From Desulfoplanes formicivorans (GTDB lineage Bacteria; Desulfobacterota; Desulfovibrionia; Desulfovibrionales; Desulfomicrobiaceae): a DNA stretch of 64,000 nucleotides. The stretch lies in contig NZ_BDFE01000017.1 of the NCBI RefSeq assembly GCF_001748225.1, positions 413,025 through 477,024 on the forward strand. The letters run 5' to 3'. The notes under the pieces are model-generated. The model was not told the origin of the DNA, ran no database searches, and saw nothing but the letters and a program-made list of their open reading frames with translations. Of this stretch, positions 54,559 through 64,000 are shown in pieces. The position numbers were made by a program, and so were the translations under genes. Positions within the stretch are counted from its first letter, which is position 1; each line of letters starts with the position of its first letter.

Positions 54559-55515
54559 ATGAGCGATCCCCTGACCTTTGTGCAGCATGTTCTGCCACCC
54601 CTTGTCCGGCTCTTATGCTTCATTTCCCTGGGCATTCTCATGGGCATTTTCATCGAGAACCTGCGCTGGTCCACGTTCATGGCCCGATTGGCCACTCCCC
54701 TGGTACGCCTGGCCCATCTCCAGCCCGTTGCCGGAGCAAGTTTTGCCATGGCCTTTTTCTCCGGAATCACGGCCAATTCCATGCTTGCAGAAGGGTTTGC
54801 CCAAAAAAAAATCACCCGCAAAGAGGTGATCATCTCCAATCTGTTCAACAGCCTGCCCATCTATTTTCTTCACCTGCCCACCATGACCATGATAGCCGCG
54901 CCCCTGCTCAAGCAGGCTGCGCCTGCGTACATCGGGCTCACTCTGGGCGCCGCCTGTCTGCGTACCTGCGTCATGGTCATTTGCTGCCGCCTCTTCCTCC
55001 CTCCCCTGCCCGAAGGATGCGTGACCTGCGAACTCCCCCACTCCGAACCATTGAACCTCCGCAAAGTAGTCCTCACGACCCTGTCCCGGTTTGCCAAACG
55101 CATGCAACGCATTGCCATCATCACGGTACCCATCTACATCCTGGTCTTTTTTGCCTCGGACCTGGGCGTATTCACCTGGCTTGAAACAACCATTGCCACC
55201 CATGCCCGCATACTCTCCTGGGTGCCCACCCAAGCCCTGGGCGTCATTGTCCTGCAGATCAGCGGAGAATTCTCTGCAGGTGCGGCAGCTGCAGGCGCAC
55301 TCCTTGAAAACGGTCTCATTTCAGTCAAGGCCATTGTCCTTGCCCTTGTGGTGGGCAACATTCTTTCCTCGCCCATGCGCGCCTTCAGGCACCAGCTCCC
55401 GGTCTACGCGGGCATCTTCAAACCGGGGCTGGCCCTGCAGCTCATTGCGGCCAATCAGGGCCTGCGCATCGGCTCCCTCATTGCTGTGGGATCCTTGTAC
55501 GCCATGTGGGGATGA
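54559..55515 (+). CDS. nucleoside-recognition (Gate) domain membrane protein
   Basis: A 318-aa inner-membrane protein with about eight hydrophobic segments and two Gate-type repeats (GASFAMAFFSGITANSMLAE; ISGEFSAGAAAAGALLENG). Related to spore-maturation or nucleoside-recognition proteins. The transported solute is not known. It begins 18 bases after cysS. Confidence 0.8.
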   Translation: MSDPLTFVQHVLPPLVRLLCFISLGILMGIFIENLRWSTFMARLATPLVRLAHLQPVAGASFAMAFFSGITANSMLAEGFAQKKITRKEVIISNLFNSLPIYFLHLPTMTMIAAPLLKQAAPAYIGLTLGAACLRTCVMVICCRLFLPPLPEGCVTCELPHSEPLNLRKVVLTTLSRFAKRMQRIAIITVPIYILVFFASDLGVFTWLETTIATHARILSWVPTQALGVIVLQISGEFSAGAAAAGALLENGLISVKAIVLALVVGNILSSPMRAFRHQLPVYAGIFKPGLALQLIAANQGLRIGSLIAVGSLYAMWG

Positions 55516-55736
55516 ATGGTCAAAAATCAGGATACAAACCTGCAGGCCGCCGTGCAGTCACATCATGATGGCATAATAGTGCATGGTTACGTTCCCTGAT
55601 CATCTGAAACGTCCCACCAGAGCATAACCCGCCGGCAGGTGCCATGAGTCGAATCCGATCCTTTGGCGTGCGTCCTGCCGTCTTTTCCTGCATCTTCCTT
55701 TTTGCCGGAAACGCCACAAGACGATCCGGGTGGTCT

Positions 55737-56075
55737 TCATCCCTGGCCATCCCCGGAAACCGTCTCTTTTTCTCCCGTCTGCCTGGTACCCTTTTGACCT
55801 CTCACCTGCTCAAAATATTCCATCAACTTGCCCACCACATACTCGTGCCCTCCACATGCATGAGGCACCAGGCAACCGGAACAATCCTTGATACCGTTTT
55901 CAAGCATGGTGAAATTCCCGCCGCAATTGTCCCAATAGATAAAATACAGCGGACAGTAACAATGCTTGCAATTGAATGTTTGCGGATCAGCTCCCTGATG
56001 ACAGGGGAAAAAGGGACAGTTCAGATTCTGGCAGAACCGGTCGTCGCCAACAGCATGGTGGTCCGATTTGTTCAT
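55737..56075 (-). CDS. cysteine-rich small-domain protein
   Basis: A 112-aa protein with CQNLNCPFFPCH, CKHCYCPLYF, CGG and DCSGCLVPH, about ten cysteines. This is the pattern of the cysteine-rich small domain family (PF04071-like) and suggests zinc or Fe-S binding. Function unknown. GAGGAG precedes the ATG; a longer frame upstream was not used. Confidence 0.85.
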   Translation of the reverse strand: MNKSDHHAVGDDRFCQNLNCPFFPCHQGADPQTFNCKHCYCPLYFIYWDNCGGNFTMLENGIKDCSGCLVPHACGGHEYVVGKLMEYFEQVRGQKGTRQTGEKETVSGDGQG

Positions 56076-56256
56076 GATTGTTTCTCCTCTGGTTTGCTTT
56101 CCCAACGTATCAATGCCCACCATCATGCCCCATGCACCAGGATACAAAACAAAGGGAGACACACACTCCGGAATTTCCGGAAAACCCCTGTCCATCCCCC
56201 GCTTTCAGGCCTCTGAAAATTGAGCATTAACTCGACATAACTTGATTTTCAATGAA

Positions 56257-56272
56257 TGGCATTAAACTTGTT
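56257..56272 (+). promoter_or_regulatory. Candidate sigma-54 promoter upstream of the PEP-CTERM-like gene
   Basis: TGGCATTAAACTTGTT has GG-N10-GT spacing, as does the promoter at 19631-19646. It lies 42 bases before the start at 56314. Confidence 0.45.
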
Positions 56273-56313
56273 TACTCAAGGGTATTCACGTTATGTCCCT
56301 GGAGGATCTTGTA

Positions 56314-56772
56314 ATGCCTACTCACGACTCCTCGCCCCTCACGTTCCTTTTTCTTCTGGCTGTGTTCAGCTTTTTGCTGTACCCCAGCCAATCGAATTCA
56401 TATTCCTTTTCGGATATATCCCTCATGAAATCCTATGGCCTCAATCCGGCGGCGCCCCAGGGATCTGACCAGCGCCAGGACGCCATGTCCTCACGACATC
56501 CCATGTACACCCAGCTCTCCCCTTGGTCCAATCTCCTTTCTCCGGATACCAAGCAAGGTGTTGGGAATCTCCTTGTGGCCCATACGACCCAAGGCCCCAT
56601 GCTCACGCAAAACAGGCCGTCCATCAACACCCGGCAGCCCAGGCTGATCCAGGCAGGCAAACCAGACAATCCACGGCCCCTGGACCTCAGCCATATTTCC
56701 AGCATCCAGATTGCATGGCTTCTCGGCGCCAGCGTTTTCGGCCTCATGGGTTTTAGCCGCAAGCCGTGCTGA
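56314..56772 (+). CDS. small secreted protein with PEP-CTERM-like C-terminal sorting signal
   Basis: A 152-aa protein. It has an N-terminal signal (LTFLFLLAVFSFLLYP), a low-complexity Ser/Pro/Gln/Asn-rich middle, and a C-terminal hydrophobic helix with basic tail, IQIAWLLGASVFGLMGFSRK, which is the form of PEP-CTERM/exosortase substrates (WLLGSxxxGLxGxxRK) although the PEP triad itself is not clear. GGAGG precedes the ATG at 56314. Such proteins are exported extracellular matrix components in exosortase-carrying bacteria; no exosortase is in the window. Confidence 0.55.
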   Translation: MPTHDSSPLTFLFLLAVFSFLLYPSQSNSYSFSDISLMKSYGLNPAAPQGSDQRQDAMSSRHPMYTQLSPWSNLLSPDTKQGVGNLLVAHTTQGPMLTQNRPSINTRQPRLIQAGKPDNPRPLDLSHISSIQIAWLLGASVFGLMGFSRKPC

Positions 56773-56802
56773 TCCTTTCTCCCTGCTTTATCACGCCTTA
56801 TG

Positions 56803-56840
56803 ACCGGAGTGTGCCCATCAGGCATACTCCGGTTTCTTCT
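56803..56840 (+). terminator. Terminator after the PEP-CTERM-like gene
   Basis: ACCGGAGTGTGCC and GGCATACTCCGGT form a 13-bp stem with one G-T pair, followed by TTCTTCT. Confidence 0.8.
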
Positions 56841-56959
56841 GCCCTCATGCGCTTGCCAGACGCCCCCCACTACTTATAGATTGATGCTGCGCGTGTTCGG
56901 GCTCCCTGCGGGCCCGCTTCCTGTAGACCATCATTTCTGTCTTTTTTGCGAGCAAATAC

Positions 56960-59716
56960 ATGAATACCATCCATATACAAGGCGCCCGACAACACAACCT
57001 GAAAAATCTCGATCTGGATATTCCCCGGGACCAACTGGTTGTTGTTTGCGGACCTTCCGGTTCGGGCAAATCCACCCTGGCCTTTGACATTGTCTATGCT
57101 GAAGGCCAACGCAGATACGTGGAATCCCTGTCTGCCTATGCGAGACAGTTTCTTCCTCAACTCGACAAGCCCGAGGTGGAGCTGATTGAAGGTCTTTCTC
57201 CGGCCATCTCCCTGGAACAGGGCACCACTTCCAAGAACCCCAGATCCACCGTGGGAACGGTCACGGAAATCTACGATTTCCTGCGCGTGTTTTTCGCCCG
57301 CCTGGGAACCCCCTACTGCCCCCAATGCGGTCGGCCCATTGAGCCCCAGACCAGTGATGAGATCATCACCGACATCCTGAGTCTTGAGGAAACAACCCGC
57401 TTCCTGCTCCTGGCCCCCCTTGTGGAACACAAGAAAGGAACCCACACCGACCTGCTGCAAAAACTCAAAAAACAGGGATTTGTCCGGGCAAGCGTCAATG
57501 GCCAGATTGTTCCCCTGGATCCTCTGCCCGTTCTGGAAAAGAATAAACGCCACACCATCCTTCTGGTGGTCGACCGGTTGGTGGTCAAGAAGGACATGCG
57601 CAAACGGCTGGCCGATTCCGTGGAACTGGGCCTGCAATACGGTGAGGGAAGAATCGTCGTCCAGATCGTTGGCGGTGGGGAAATCGCCTATAGCACGGAA
57701 GCCGTATGCCCGGCCTGCAAAATCAGTCTGCCCAAACCATCACCCCAGCTTTTTTCCTTTAACAGCCCCCAAGGTGCCTGTCCGGCCTGCTCAGGGATCG
57801 GGAGTGTGGAATATTTCGAGCCGGATCTTCTGGCGCCCAACAAGGGACTGAGCCTTTCCCAGGGCGGCATTATCCCCTGGAAAAAACCACGCATCTTCGA
57901 ACGGTTCAAGGAGGATCTTGCCCGGCTGGGCAAGGCCCATGGATTTACCCTGACAACGCCCCTTGCGGATTTCACCCCCACGGCCCGAAACAAACTCTTT
58001 CAGGGTGATCCCGCAACCAACTGGCCAGGAGTTCTGACCCTCATGGAACAGGGCCAGTCCTACGGGTCCATCTGGCGGGACGAATTGGCCAGATTCAGAC
58101 AGACCACCGACTGCTCTGCCTGCCACGGAGCCCGGTTGCGGCCCGAAGCCCTGGCCGTCAAGGTCCATCAGGCCAGCATCCAGGACCTGTGTTCCTGGTC
58201 CATTTCCCGGGCCCTTGCCTGGATCGAGCAACTTGATTTTTCAGGAACCAAGGCCAAAATCGCCACCCCGCTGCTCAAGGAACTCCGTCACCGTTTGTCC
58301 TTTCTGGTCAATGTGGGCCTGGATTACATCAACCTGGGACGGAACATGTCCACCCTGTCCGGCGGCGAAGCCCAGCGAATCCGGCTGGCCGGTCAGCTGG
58401 GTTCAGGCCTTGTGGGGGTCACCTACGTACTGGATGAACCGAGCATTGGTCTGCATCCCAGTGACAACGCCCGGCTCATCAGAACGCTGCGCAGTCTCCA
58501 GGAACGCGGCAACACCGTACTCGTGGTCGAACATGACGAACCAACCATTCGCGCGGCTGATCACATTCTGGAACTTGGTCCGGGATCGGGATTTCTGGGC
58601 GGAGAACTCATCTACTCGGGTGATGTCAAGGGACTCATGGCGTGCCCACATTCCCTCACCGGCAAATACCTGCGCGGCGAGCTGTCCATCCCCAAACCCG
58701 CAACAAGACGTTCTCCTGCGGGATTCCTCAAGGTTCACGGCGTGTCCACCAATAATCTCAAAGATGTCGATTGTTCCATCCCCCTGGGAAGCCTGGTGTG
58801 CGTGACAGGGGTTTCCGGATCGGGCAAGAGTTCGCTGGTCATGGATTCCATCTACAAGCACATTGCCCTGGCCCGGGGGCTCAAGGTGGAACGTCCAGGC
58901 AATATCAAGGGAGCCGAAGGCCTCGAGGCCGTGGAAAAGGTCATCCTCATCGACCAGACCCCCATCGGACGAACCCCCAGATCCAATCCGGCCACGTACA
59001 CCAAGGTGTTCGATGAAATCCGAAAAATCTTTGCCACCACCAAGGAAGCCCGACAACGCGGCTATGCCCCGGGACGATTCAGCTTCAATGTCCGGGGAGG
59101 ACGTTGTGAAGCCTGTCAGGGAGACGGCCAGATCAGGGTGGAAATGCACTTTCTGCCGGACGTGTTTGTCACCTGCGAGGTCTGTGGAGGCAAACGGTAC
59201 AATCGGGAAACCCTGGATGTAACCTATCGGGGTAAGAACATCGCCGATGTGCTCGCCATGACCGTGCGCCAGGCCCGAAAATTCTTTGAGGCCTATCCCC
59301 TTCTGGATCGCCGACTCGGGGTCCTTGAAGATGTTGGCCTCGAATATCTCCGCCTGGGACAGCCCGCAACCACCCTTTCAGGAGGCGAAGCCCAGCGGAT
59401 CAAAATATCCAGGGAGCTCGGGAAAAAACGGTTGCCCGGAACCCTGTACATCCTCGACGAACCCACCACCGGGTTGCACATGCACGAGGTGGGCAAGCTC
59501 ATCCATGTGATGAACCGTCTTGTGGACAAGGGGGCATCGGTTCTGGTCATCGAACACAACTTGGACGTCATTGGCGCGGCCGACTACGTTATCGACCTTG
59601 GACCCGGCGGCGGCGAATATGGCGGAACCATTGTGGCCCGGGGGACTCCCGAAGCAATTGCCAGGGACACCCATTCGGCAACAGGCAAATTCCTGCGCGA
59701 ACATTGGGAAGGCTGA
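56960..59716 (+). CDS. uvrA: excinuclease ABC subunit A
   Basis: A 918-aa nucleotide-excision-repair ATPase. First P-loop GPSGSGKST near residue 32, zinc-binding CPQCG and CPAC segments, first signature LSGGEAQRI near 465, second P-loop GVSGSGKSS near 615 and C-terminal zinc module [17 protein letters not shown]. Complete, UvrB/UvrC not nearby. Confidence 0.98.
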   Translation: MNTIHIQGARQHNLKNLDLDIPRDQLVVVCGPSGSGKSTLAFDIVYAEGQRRYVESLSAYARQFLPQLDKPEVELIEGLSPAISLEQGTTSKNPRSTVGTVTEIYDFLRVFFARLGTPYCPQCGRPIEPQTSDEIITDILSLEETTRFLLLAPLVEHKKGTHTDLLQKLKKQGFVRASVNGQIVPLDPLPVLEKNKRHTILLVVDRLVVKKDMRKRLADSVELGLQYGEGRIVVQIVGGGEIAYSTEAVCPACKISLPKPSPQLFSFNSPQGACPACSGIGSVEYFEPDLLAPNKGLSLSQGGIIPWKKPRIFERFKEDLARLGKAHGFTLTTPLADFTPTARNKLFQGDPATNWPGVLTLMEQGQSYGSIWRDELARFRQTTDCSACHGARLRPEALAVKVHQASIQDLCSWSISRALAWIEQLDFSGTKAKIATPLLKELRHRLSFLVNVGLDYINLGRNMSTLSGGEAQRIRLAGQLGSGLVGVTYVLDEPSIGLHPSDNARLIRTLRSLQERGNTVLVVEHDEPTIRAADHILELGPGSGFLGGELIYSGDVKGLMACPHSLTGKYLRGELSIPKPATRRSPAGFLKVHGVSTNNLKDVDCSIPLGSLVCVTGVSGSGKSSLVMDSIYKHIALARGLKVERPGNIKGAEGLEAVEKVILIDQTPIGRTPRSNPATYTKVFDEIRKIFATTKEARQRGYAPGRFSFNVRGGRCEACQGDGQIRVEMHFLPDVFVTCEVCGGKRYNRETLDVTYRGKNIADVLAMTVRQARKFFEAYPLLDRRLGVLEDVGLEYLRLGQPATTLSGGEAQRIKISRELGKKRLPGTLYILDEPTTGLHMHEVGKLIHVMNRLVDKGASVLVIEHNLDVIGAADYVIDLGPGGGEYGGTIVARGTPEAIARDTHSATGKFLREHWEG

Positions 59717-59793
59717 AGCATCTATCGCTGACCCAACCAGGGTTGAGGGGCTGCACCACCATCCGCATCCCCTCACCCTTTTTGTTACCAGCA

Positions 59794-60993
59794 CTATTCC
59801 TGTGCCATCTTGGTTCCCAGGTCATACGTTCCCGCCTCCATGAGCATCTCAATGGCCAGATCAGCGCTGTCCTGGGCATTGAAAACCCGGGTAAGCAGAT
59901 CATAGGCAAACTCCTCCACCCCCTTGGCCATCCGCTCCCGCACATCCCGCGCCAGACCGAGCAGACGATTCTCAAACGGTTTGTTCAATTTCTTGAAATC
60001 TCCCCCCTTGAACCCGTGTTGGTCCGCATAGGCCACCATTTCTTCCCAGACCTCGGCAGGAACGCCCTTGTGCGCGTCCTTGATGAAGTTGCCCGCAGCA
60101 TCGAGCTGGGCATTACCGTAATCATTGACTTTGACGCCCCAGGAAATCATCTGCAGGGCCGTGGCCACATTGGCCTTGGTGGTCCGGGTTGTGGCGGCAA
60201 TGGCCTTGAGACGCTCGGAATTGTTCCCCGAGGTTCCGTGCTGGGCACCGGAAATCTTGTACGGAGCCAGAACATCATGAATCTGCGCTGTCAGATCCAC
60301 CTGAATCCCCTGGCTTCCTGTTTCGATCCCGTGGGTGGTCCCGTTATTCAGGGCAATCCAGTCAGGATACAGATCCTGATCCACGAGCCCCTTGATCAGA
60401 TACAGGGCTTCCTCGGGCGTGGACAACCCCTCCTTGCCCTTGATCTCGCCCACCTCGGTCTCATAGCCGGCCCAGGACGGGATGAGCGGGGCCAGTTCCA
60501 GGTTGGCGGCCAGATTGGCCTCATCCGAAAGATGCGAGGCATCAATGGCCAGGGACGTCACCCCGGCGTCGAACAGGGACGGAATCTCGGTTCTGGCTCG
60601 CTCAATATCATCATCTCCCTTGATGGCATAATGATCCGCGTGGATAGCCACGGGAACCCTGATCTTCATGGCATTGCATACATAATCCACCTTGCGGGCC
60701 AGATTCCAGAACGAGGTATCGCAATAGGCCTTTTCTCCACCTTCGGATTTGGCGATCTCCAGAATCACCACGGCATTGGCCCGTTCTGCAGCTGCAAGCA
60801 CGCCCTGAATGACAAACAGATTGCGACCATTGGCAGCCATGGTCATGGCCTTGCCCTTGGCCCGCAGCGCCTGGTCAATGACCTTGCCGCTCACTATAAG
60901 GGCCCGGGAATGAGGAAAAAGCCGTTCGATGTTGGGAGGACGACCAATGGTCAGGGCATGTTCAAACGCGGTTTCGGAAATGGTTCTCAGCAT
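59794..60993 (-). CDS. class II fructose-bisphosphate aldolase family protein
   Basis: A 399-aa TIM-barrel metal aldolase. Metal/active-site segments are HADHYAI near residue 145, DASHLSDEAN near 175 and QHGTSGNNSERL near 275. It is longer than E. coli FbaA by about 40 residues. Likely cleaves fructose-1,6-bisphosphate in glycolysis/gluconeogenesis, but other class II substrates (such as tagatose bisphosphate) cannot be ruled out. Confidence 0.85.
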   Translation of the reverse strand: MLRTISETAFEHALTIGRPPNIERLFPHSRALIVSGKVIDQALRAKGKAMTMAANGRNLFVIQGVLAAAERANAVVILEIAKSEGGEKAYCDTSFWNLARKVDYVCNAMKIRVPVAIHADHYAIKGDDDIERARTEIPSLFDAGVTSLAIDASHLSDEANLAANLELAPLIPSWAGYETEVGEIKGKEGLSTPEEALYLIKGLVDQDLYPDWIALNNGTTHGIETGSQGIQVDLTAQIHDVLAPYKISGAQHGTSGNNSERLKAIAATTRTTKANVATALQMISWGVKVNDYGNAQLDAAGNFIKDAHKGVPAEVWEEMVAYADQHGFKGGDFKKLNKPFENRLLGLARDVRERMAKGVEEFAYDLLTRVFNAQDSADLAIEMLMEAGTYDLGTKMAQE

Positions 60994-61148
60994 CAGCTAC
61001 CCCCTTGGGTCAAAGAAAATGATTCAGGGAACAAAAACAGGCATGAACGCATTCAGAGCATAGGGAAGAACGTATGTGACTCACGACACATCAATGGTTC
61101 GTGCATACCTCAATCCGACCGCAATGACAAAGAGTATTCCATAAAAAA

Positions 61149-61188
61149 GGGCGTATTTCCCCGCTCAATCTTGCGGAAAAATACGCCC
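61149..61188 (-). terminator. Terminator downstream of hldD
   Basis: GGGCGTATTT and AAATACGCCC arms with an inner CCGC/GCGG pair. A-rich flank gives a T-run on the minus strand. Confidence 0.8.
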
Positions 61189-61210
61189 CGAACAAACGCT
61201 CTGTTACCGG

Positions 61211-62197
61211 TTATCCCTCGCTGGCCCTCAACGTTCGCTCTTCACGGGCCAGATAGTTGGTCACGTAATCGGCCACGGCCTCTTCAAGAGAACGCATGGG
61301 AACATCGCAGCCTATCGCACGCAACCTGTCCATGTTCGCATGGGTATAATACTGATATTTGTCCCGGATGGTTTCCGGCATGTCCACGTATTCAATTCTC
61401 GGTTCCATGCCCATGGCGGCAAACACCGACCTGGCAAGATCATTCCAGGTTCGGGCTTCACCCGTACCCACATTGAAGATCCCGCCCACGTCCTCGTGCA
61501 TCAGAAGCCACCACATCACGTCCACGCAATCCTTGATATACACGAAATCACGCTGCTGCTCCCCGTCCTTGTACTCGGGCCGGTACGATCTGAACAATCC
61601 CATCTTTCCCGTGGCCGAAATGCGATGAAAGGCCTTGCAGACAACGCTTTTCATATCATCCTTGTGATATTCATTGGGACCGAACACATTGAAAAACTTG
61701 AGGCCGACCATGCTGTCCAGCAACCCGTTTTTTTTCACCCACATATCGAAAAGCTGTTTGGAATACCCGTACATGTTCAAGGGAACCAGCTGATCCATGG
61801 TCTCTGGATCGTCGTCAAAACCCAGGGATCCGTCGCCATAGGTGGCAGCGGAACTGGCGTACAGGAAACGGGCCCGCTTGCTCAGGGCAAATTCCGCAAG
61901 GGTTCTGGTATAATGGAAGTTGTTTCCCATCAGATAATCAGCATCCTGCTCCGTGGTGGACGAGCAGGCCCCCATGTGGATGATCCCCTGGACGGGCGTA
62001 TCAAACCTGCCCGAACAAACGGCATCGAGAAAAGCGGTTTTGTGCATGTAATCAGCGTACCTGAGACCCACCAGATTCTTCCACTTGGAACTCGTGTTCA
62101 GGTTGTCCACAACGAGAATATCTTCGATGCCCATGCGATTGAGCTTCCAGACCATTGCGCTGCCAATGAATCCGGCACCACCAGTGACAATATACAT
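61211..62197 (-). CDS. hldD: ADP-L-glycero-D-manno-heptose 6-epimerase
   Basis: A 328-aa SDR enzyme that makes the heptose donor for LPS inner core. NADP motif TGGAGFIGSAMVWKLN at the N-terminus, catalytic YGYSK near residue 143, and the HldD-type HMGACSSTTEQDADYL segment. The ATG at 62197 gives the family N-terminus. Gene stands alone. Confidence 0.95.
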   Translation of the reverse strand: MYIVTGGAGFIGSAMVWKLNRMGIEDILVVDNLNTSSKWKNLVGLRYADYMHKTAFLDAVCSGRFDTPVQGIIHMGACSSTTEQDADYLMGNNFHYTRTLAEFALSKRARFLYASSAATYGDGSLGFDDDPETMDQLVPLNMYGYSKQLFDMWVKKNGLLDSMVGLKFFNVFGPNEYHKDDMKSVVCKAFHRISATGKMGLFRSYRPEYKDGEQQRDFVYIKDCVDVMWWLLMHEDVGGIFNVGTGEARTWNDLARSVFAAMGMEPRIEYVDMPETIRDKYQYYTHANMDRLRAIGCDVPMRSLEEAVADYVTNYLAREERTLRASEG

Positions 62198-62417
62198 ATT
62201 CCGAGATCTCCTTGAAGGTTGGATTGCTGGTATCTGTTTTGGTTTCTTCATGCGGGGGAAGAAACACGCACATGACAGGATGATGCCTAATCCCAAACAC
62301 AAAAACATTCAAATACACATCCCACCCCAAGATTGCGATTCACATGCATTCCGGATATGACCAATTTTACAGATTTGTATTTTTCTCTTTTTTCATCATT
62401 CTGACAAGGAAATCTCT

Positions 62418-63059
62418 ATGCTCGCCATTGTAGATTACCGGGCCGGCAACCTCACCAGCGTGCGCCGGGCCCTTGATCATCTCGGCATCCCCTGTACCAT
62501 TACGGACGATCCGGAAACCATTACCAGGGCCGACGGGGTCATTTTCCCCGGTGTCGGTGCTGCGGGTTCGGCCATGGAGCAGCTTCGTCAATCCGGCCTG
62601 GACGCCACCATTGCCTGGTGTGCGGCCAATGACCGTCCCTTGCTGGGCATCTGCCTGGGCTGCCAGATCATTCTGGAACACAGCCAGGAAAACAACACCC
62701 GAACCCTGGGGATCATTGCCGGTGAATGCCTTCCTTTTTCCAAGGACCTCAAGGAGGAAAACGGTGAACCCATCCGCATTCCCCACATGGGATGGAACCG
62801 GGTCCGGCTGAACAAACCCTGTCCCCTGTTCGAAAATGTCTCCCCTGATGCGGAATTTTATTTTGTACACACCTACTACACCAGGCCTGCTTCCGAATAT
62901 GTCCTGGGTACAACCCATTACGGACAAGATTTCTGTTCGGTGCTGGGCCGCGACGGGTTGTGGGCGGTTCAGTTTCACCCGGAAAAAAGCGGACGTCCGG
63001 GTCTTGAAATCCTGAAAAATTTCGCAACCTACTGCAGGGGGAACAACCATGCTCAGTAA
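62418..63059 (+). CDS. hisH: imidazole glycerol phosphate synthase glutaminase subunit
   Basis: A 213-aa class I glutamine amidotransferase. Nucleophile Cys in [10 protein letters not shown] near residue 79, and His/Glu of the triad in QFHPEKSG near 190. It supplies ammonia to HisF. It overlaps hisF by 11 bases. Ribosome site AAGGAA. Confidence 0.96.
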   Translation: MLAIVDYRAGNLTSVRRALDHLGIPCTITDDPETITRADGVIFPGVGAAGSAMEQLRQSGLDATIAWCAANDRPLLGICLGCQIILEHSQENNTRTLGIIAGECLPFSKDLKEENGEPIRIPHMGWNRVRLNKPCPLFENVSPDAEFYFVHTYYTRPASEYVLGTTHYGQDFCSVLGRDGLWAVQFHPEKSGRPGLEILKNFATYCRGNNHAQ

Positions 63060-63828
63060 ACGAATCATCCCCTGCCTGGACGTACGCAACGGCAAGCTGA
63101 CCAAAGGCATCAAATTCAAGGGAAATGTGGATATCGGTGATCCCGTTGCAACGGCCCGAATGTACTATGAACAGGGAGCCGATGAAATCGTGTTCTACGA
63201 CATCACGGCCTCGTCGGAACACCGTGGTATCATGCTCAAGGTGGTGGAAGAAGTGGCCAGGACCATTTTCATCCCCTTTTCCGTTGGTGGAGGCATAAGC
63301 ACTCTGGAAGACATGCGAGCAGTTATCGGCGCTGGTGCCGAAAAAATCTCGGTCAATTCCGCTGCCGTGAAAAACCCGGAGATCATCACCCAGGGAGCCG
63401 CTGCCTTTGGTTCCCAATGCGTGGTGGTGGGCATGGATGTCCTCAAAGTGGAAAAGACCCAGGCCATTCCTTCGGGTTATGAAATTGTCATTCACGGGGG
63501 ACGTAAACACATGGGCATCGACGCCCTGTGGTGGGCCCGACACGTTGTTGAACTGGGAGCTGGTGAAATCTGCCTCAACTCCATTGACGCCGACGGGACC
63601 AAAAACGGATATGAACTTGATTTGACCCGGCTCATCGTGGACCATGTAAGTGTTCCGGTCATTGCCTCGGGCGGGGCTGGCACCCCCCAGCATATGGTCG
63701 ACGCCGTGACAAAAGGAGGGGCATCGGCAGCCCTCATTGCCTCCATTGTCCATTACGGTGAATACACCATCGCAGAGATCAAGGATTACATGGCCCAGCA
63801 GGGCGTCAAGGTACGAAGGGTCTGGTAA
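63049..63828 (+). CDS. hisF: imidazole glycerol phosphate synthase cyclase subunit
   Basis: A 259-aa TIM barrel of histidine synthesis. Catalytic Asp in [11 protein letters not shown] near residue 11 and the second Asp in [10 protein letters not shown] near 130. Phosphate loops FSVGGGIST and ASGGAGTP are intact, and [15 protein letters not shown] is conserved. Standard length, so a dedicated histidine role is more likely than a sugar-amidation paralog. Confidence 0.96.
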   Translation: MLSKRIIPCLDVRNGKLTKGIKFKGNVDIGDPVATARMYYEQGADEIVFYDITASSEHRGIMLKVVEEVARTIFIPFSVGGGISTLEDMRAVIGAGAEKISVNSAAVKNPEIITQGAAAFGSQCVVVGMDVLKVEKTQAIPSGYEIVIHGGRKHMGIDALWWARHVVELGAGEICLNSIDADGTKNGYELDLTRLIVDHVSVPVIASGGAGTPQHMVDAVTKGGASAALIASIVHYGEYTIAEIKDYMAQQGVKVRRVW

Positions 63829-63905
63829 ACGGCTACTTCAGATATCAACACACTATTCTCCCCATTCTGCCGACTCCGAACCCGCAAAAAGACTCCCCCA
63901 AAAGG

Positions 63906-63930
63906 CCCCTCAAAAACAGCCTTTGAGGGG
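63906..63930 (+). terminator. Hairpin after hisF
   Basis: CCCCTCAAA (63906-63914) and TTTGAGGGG (63922-63930) form a perfect 9-bp stem, without a strong T-run. No gene is seen from here to the window end. Confidence 0.55.
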
Positions 63931-64000
63931 GAACAAGAGTGATCCATGCTCCTTGAAGCCAGGAATGGCCTGGCTAGGAGATGGACGTGGTAAGGGGAGG

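Noticed and set aside
56225..56256. TGTATG-N6-CATACA enhancer copies upstream of the PEP-CTERM-like gene
   Set aside because: No match to the dyad is visible there, so control by the same activator is not supported despite the similar sigma-54 element.
62418..63828. HisH/HisF pair as LPS sugar-amidation proteins because hldD is adjacent
   Set aside because: HisF keeps the standard catalytic and phosphate-binding motifs, and no sugar amidotransferase partner is present.

Overview
The window reads as a chromosomal segment of a sulfate-reducing-type deltaproteobacterium (Desulfobacterota, most likely Desulfovibrionales). This is inference from gene content: an IspDF fusion, DUF465 and DUF164 proteins, an XRE-cupin regulator beside an acyl-CoA synthetase, a tetraheme-type cytochrome c, a probable selenoprotein and sigma-54 regulation. 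No rRNA is present for a firm placement.

Layout. 1-4330: the end of a BmpA-type nucleoside/nucleobase ABC importer (ATPase, two permeases) followed by cytosine deaminase. 4400-5125: ferritin. 5237-8490: a 5'-truncated NRAMP-like transporter gene, then an ArsR regulator, a YraQ/ArsP-like permease and a small thioredoxin. 8572-9924: a MATE exporter. 10049-24040: the most unusual part, a divergent locus described below. 24175-30430: a thioredoxin-reductase fusion, ilvC-ilvN-ilvB, DUF465, YggU and YggT. 30505-38772: a HAD phosphatase, acyl-CoA synthetase plus XRE-cupin regulator, tatA, pgsA and a group of secreted hypothetical proteins with a decayed TPR gene. 39310-42955: miaA, coaD, rsmD and a beta-lactamase-fold RNA hydrolase. 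43308-49508: LOG-family protein, Smr protein, ftsY, a flavoprotein, tRNA-Met(CAT), Nif3-like and DUF164 proteins. 49582-63828: rnpB, ispDF, gltX, cysS, a membrane protein, a PEP-CTERM-like secreted protein, uvrA, fba, hldD, hisH and hisF.

The 10-24 kb locus. A minus-strand operon of nine closely spaced genes (19579 down to 10129) encodes a large secreted duplicated protein of unknown function, a divergent YeiH/UPF0324-like membrane protein, two tiny membrane proteins, a secreted helix-hairpin-helix protein, a four-CXXCH cytochrome c, a DUF1573 protein, a periplasmic-sensor histidine kinase and an NtrC-type sigma-54 activator. A plus-strand group (20186-23980) encodes two paralogous arylsulfotransferase-like (ASST) proteins, a second secreted helix-hairpin-helix protein and a small secreted protein. 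Both groups have a sigma-54-type -24/-12 element upstream, and the region between them holds two identical-format dyads (TGTATG-N6-CATACA) 32 bp apart, as expected for the activator's upstream sites. The DUF1573 gene has an in-frame TGA exactly where the family has the first Cys of its CGC motif, followed 11 nt later by a 10-bp hairpin with a GGA loop, the format of a bacterial SECIS element. I read it as a selenoprotein. Taken together this looks like a regulated, largely extracytoplasmic redox/sulfo-transfer system that I do not recognise as described. Its substrate is unknown.
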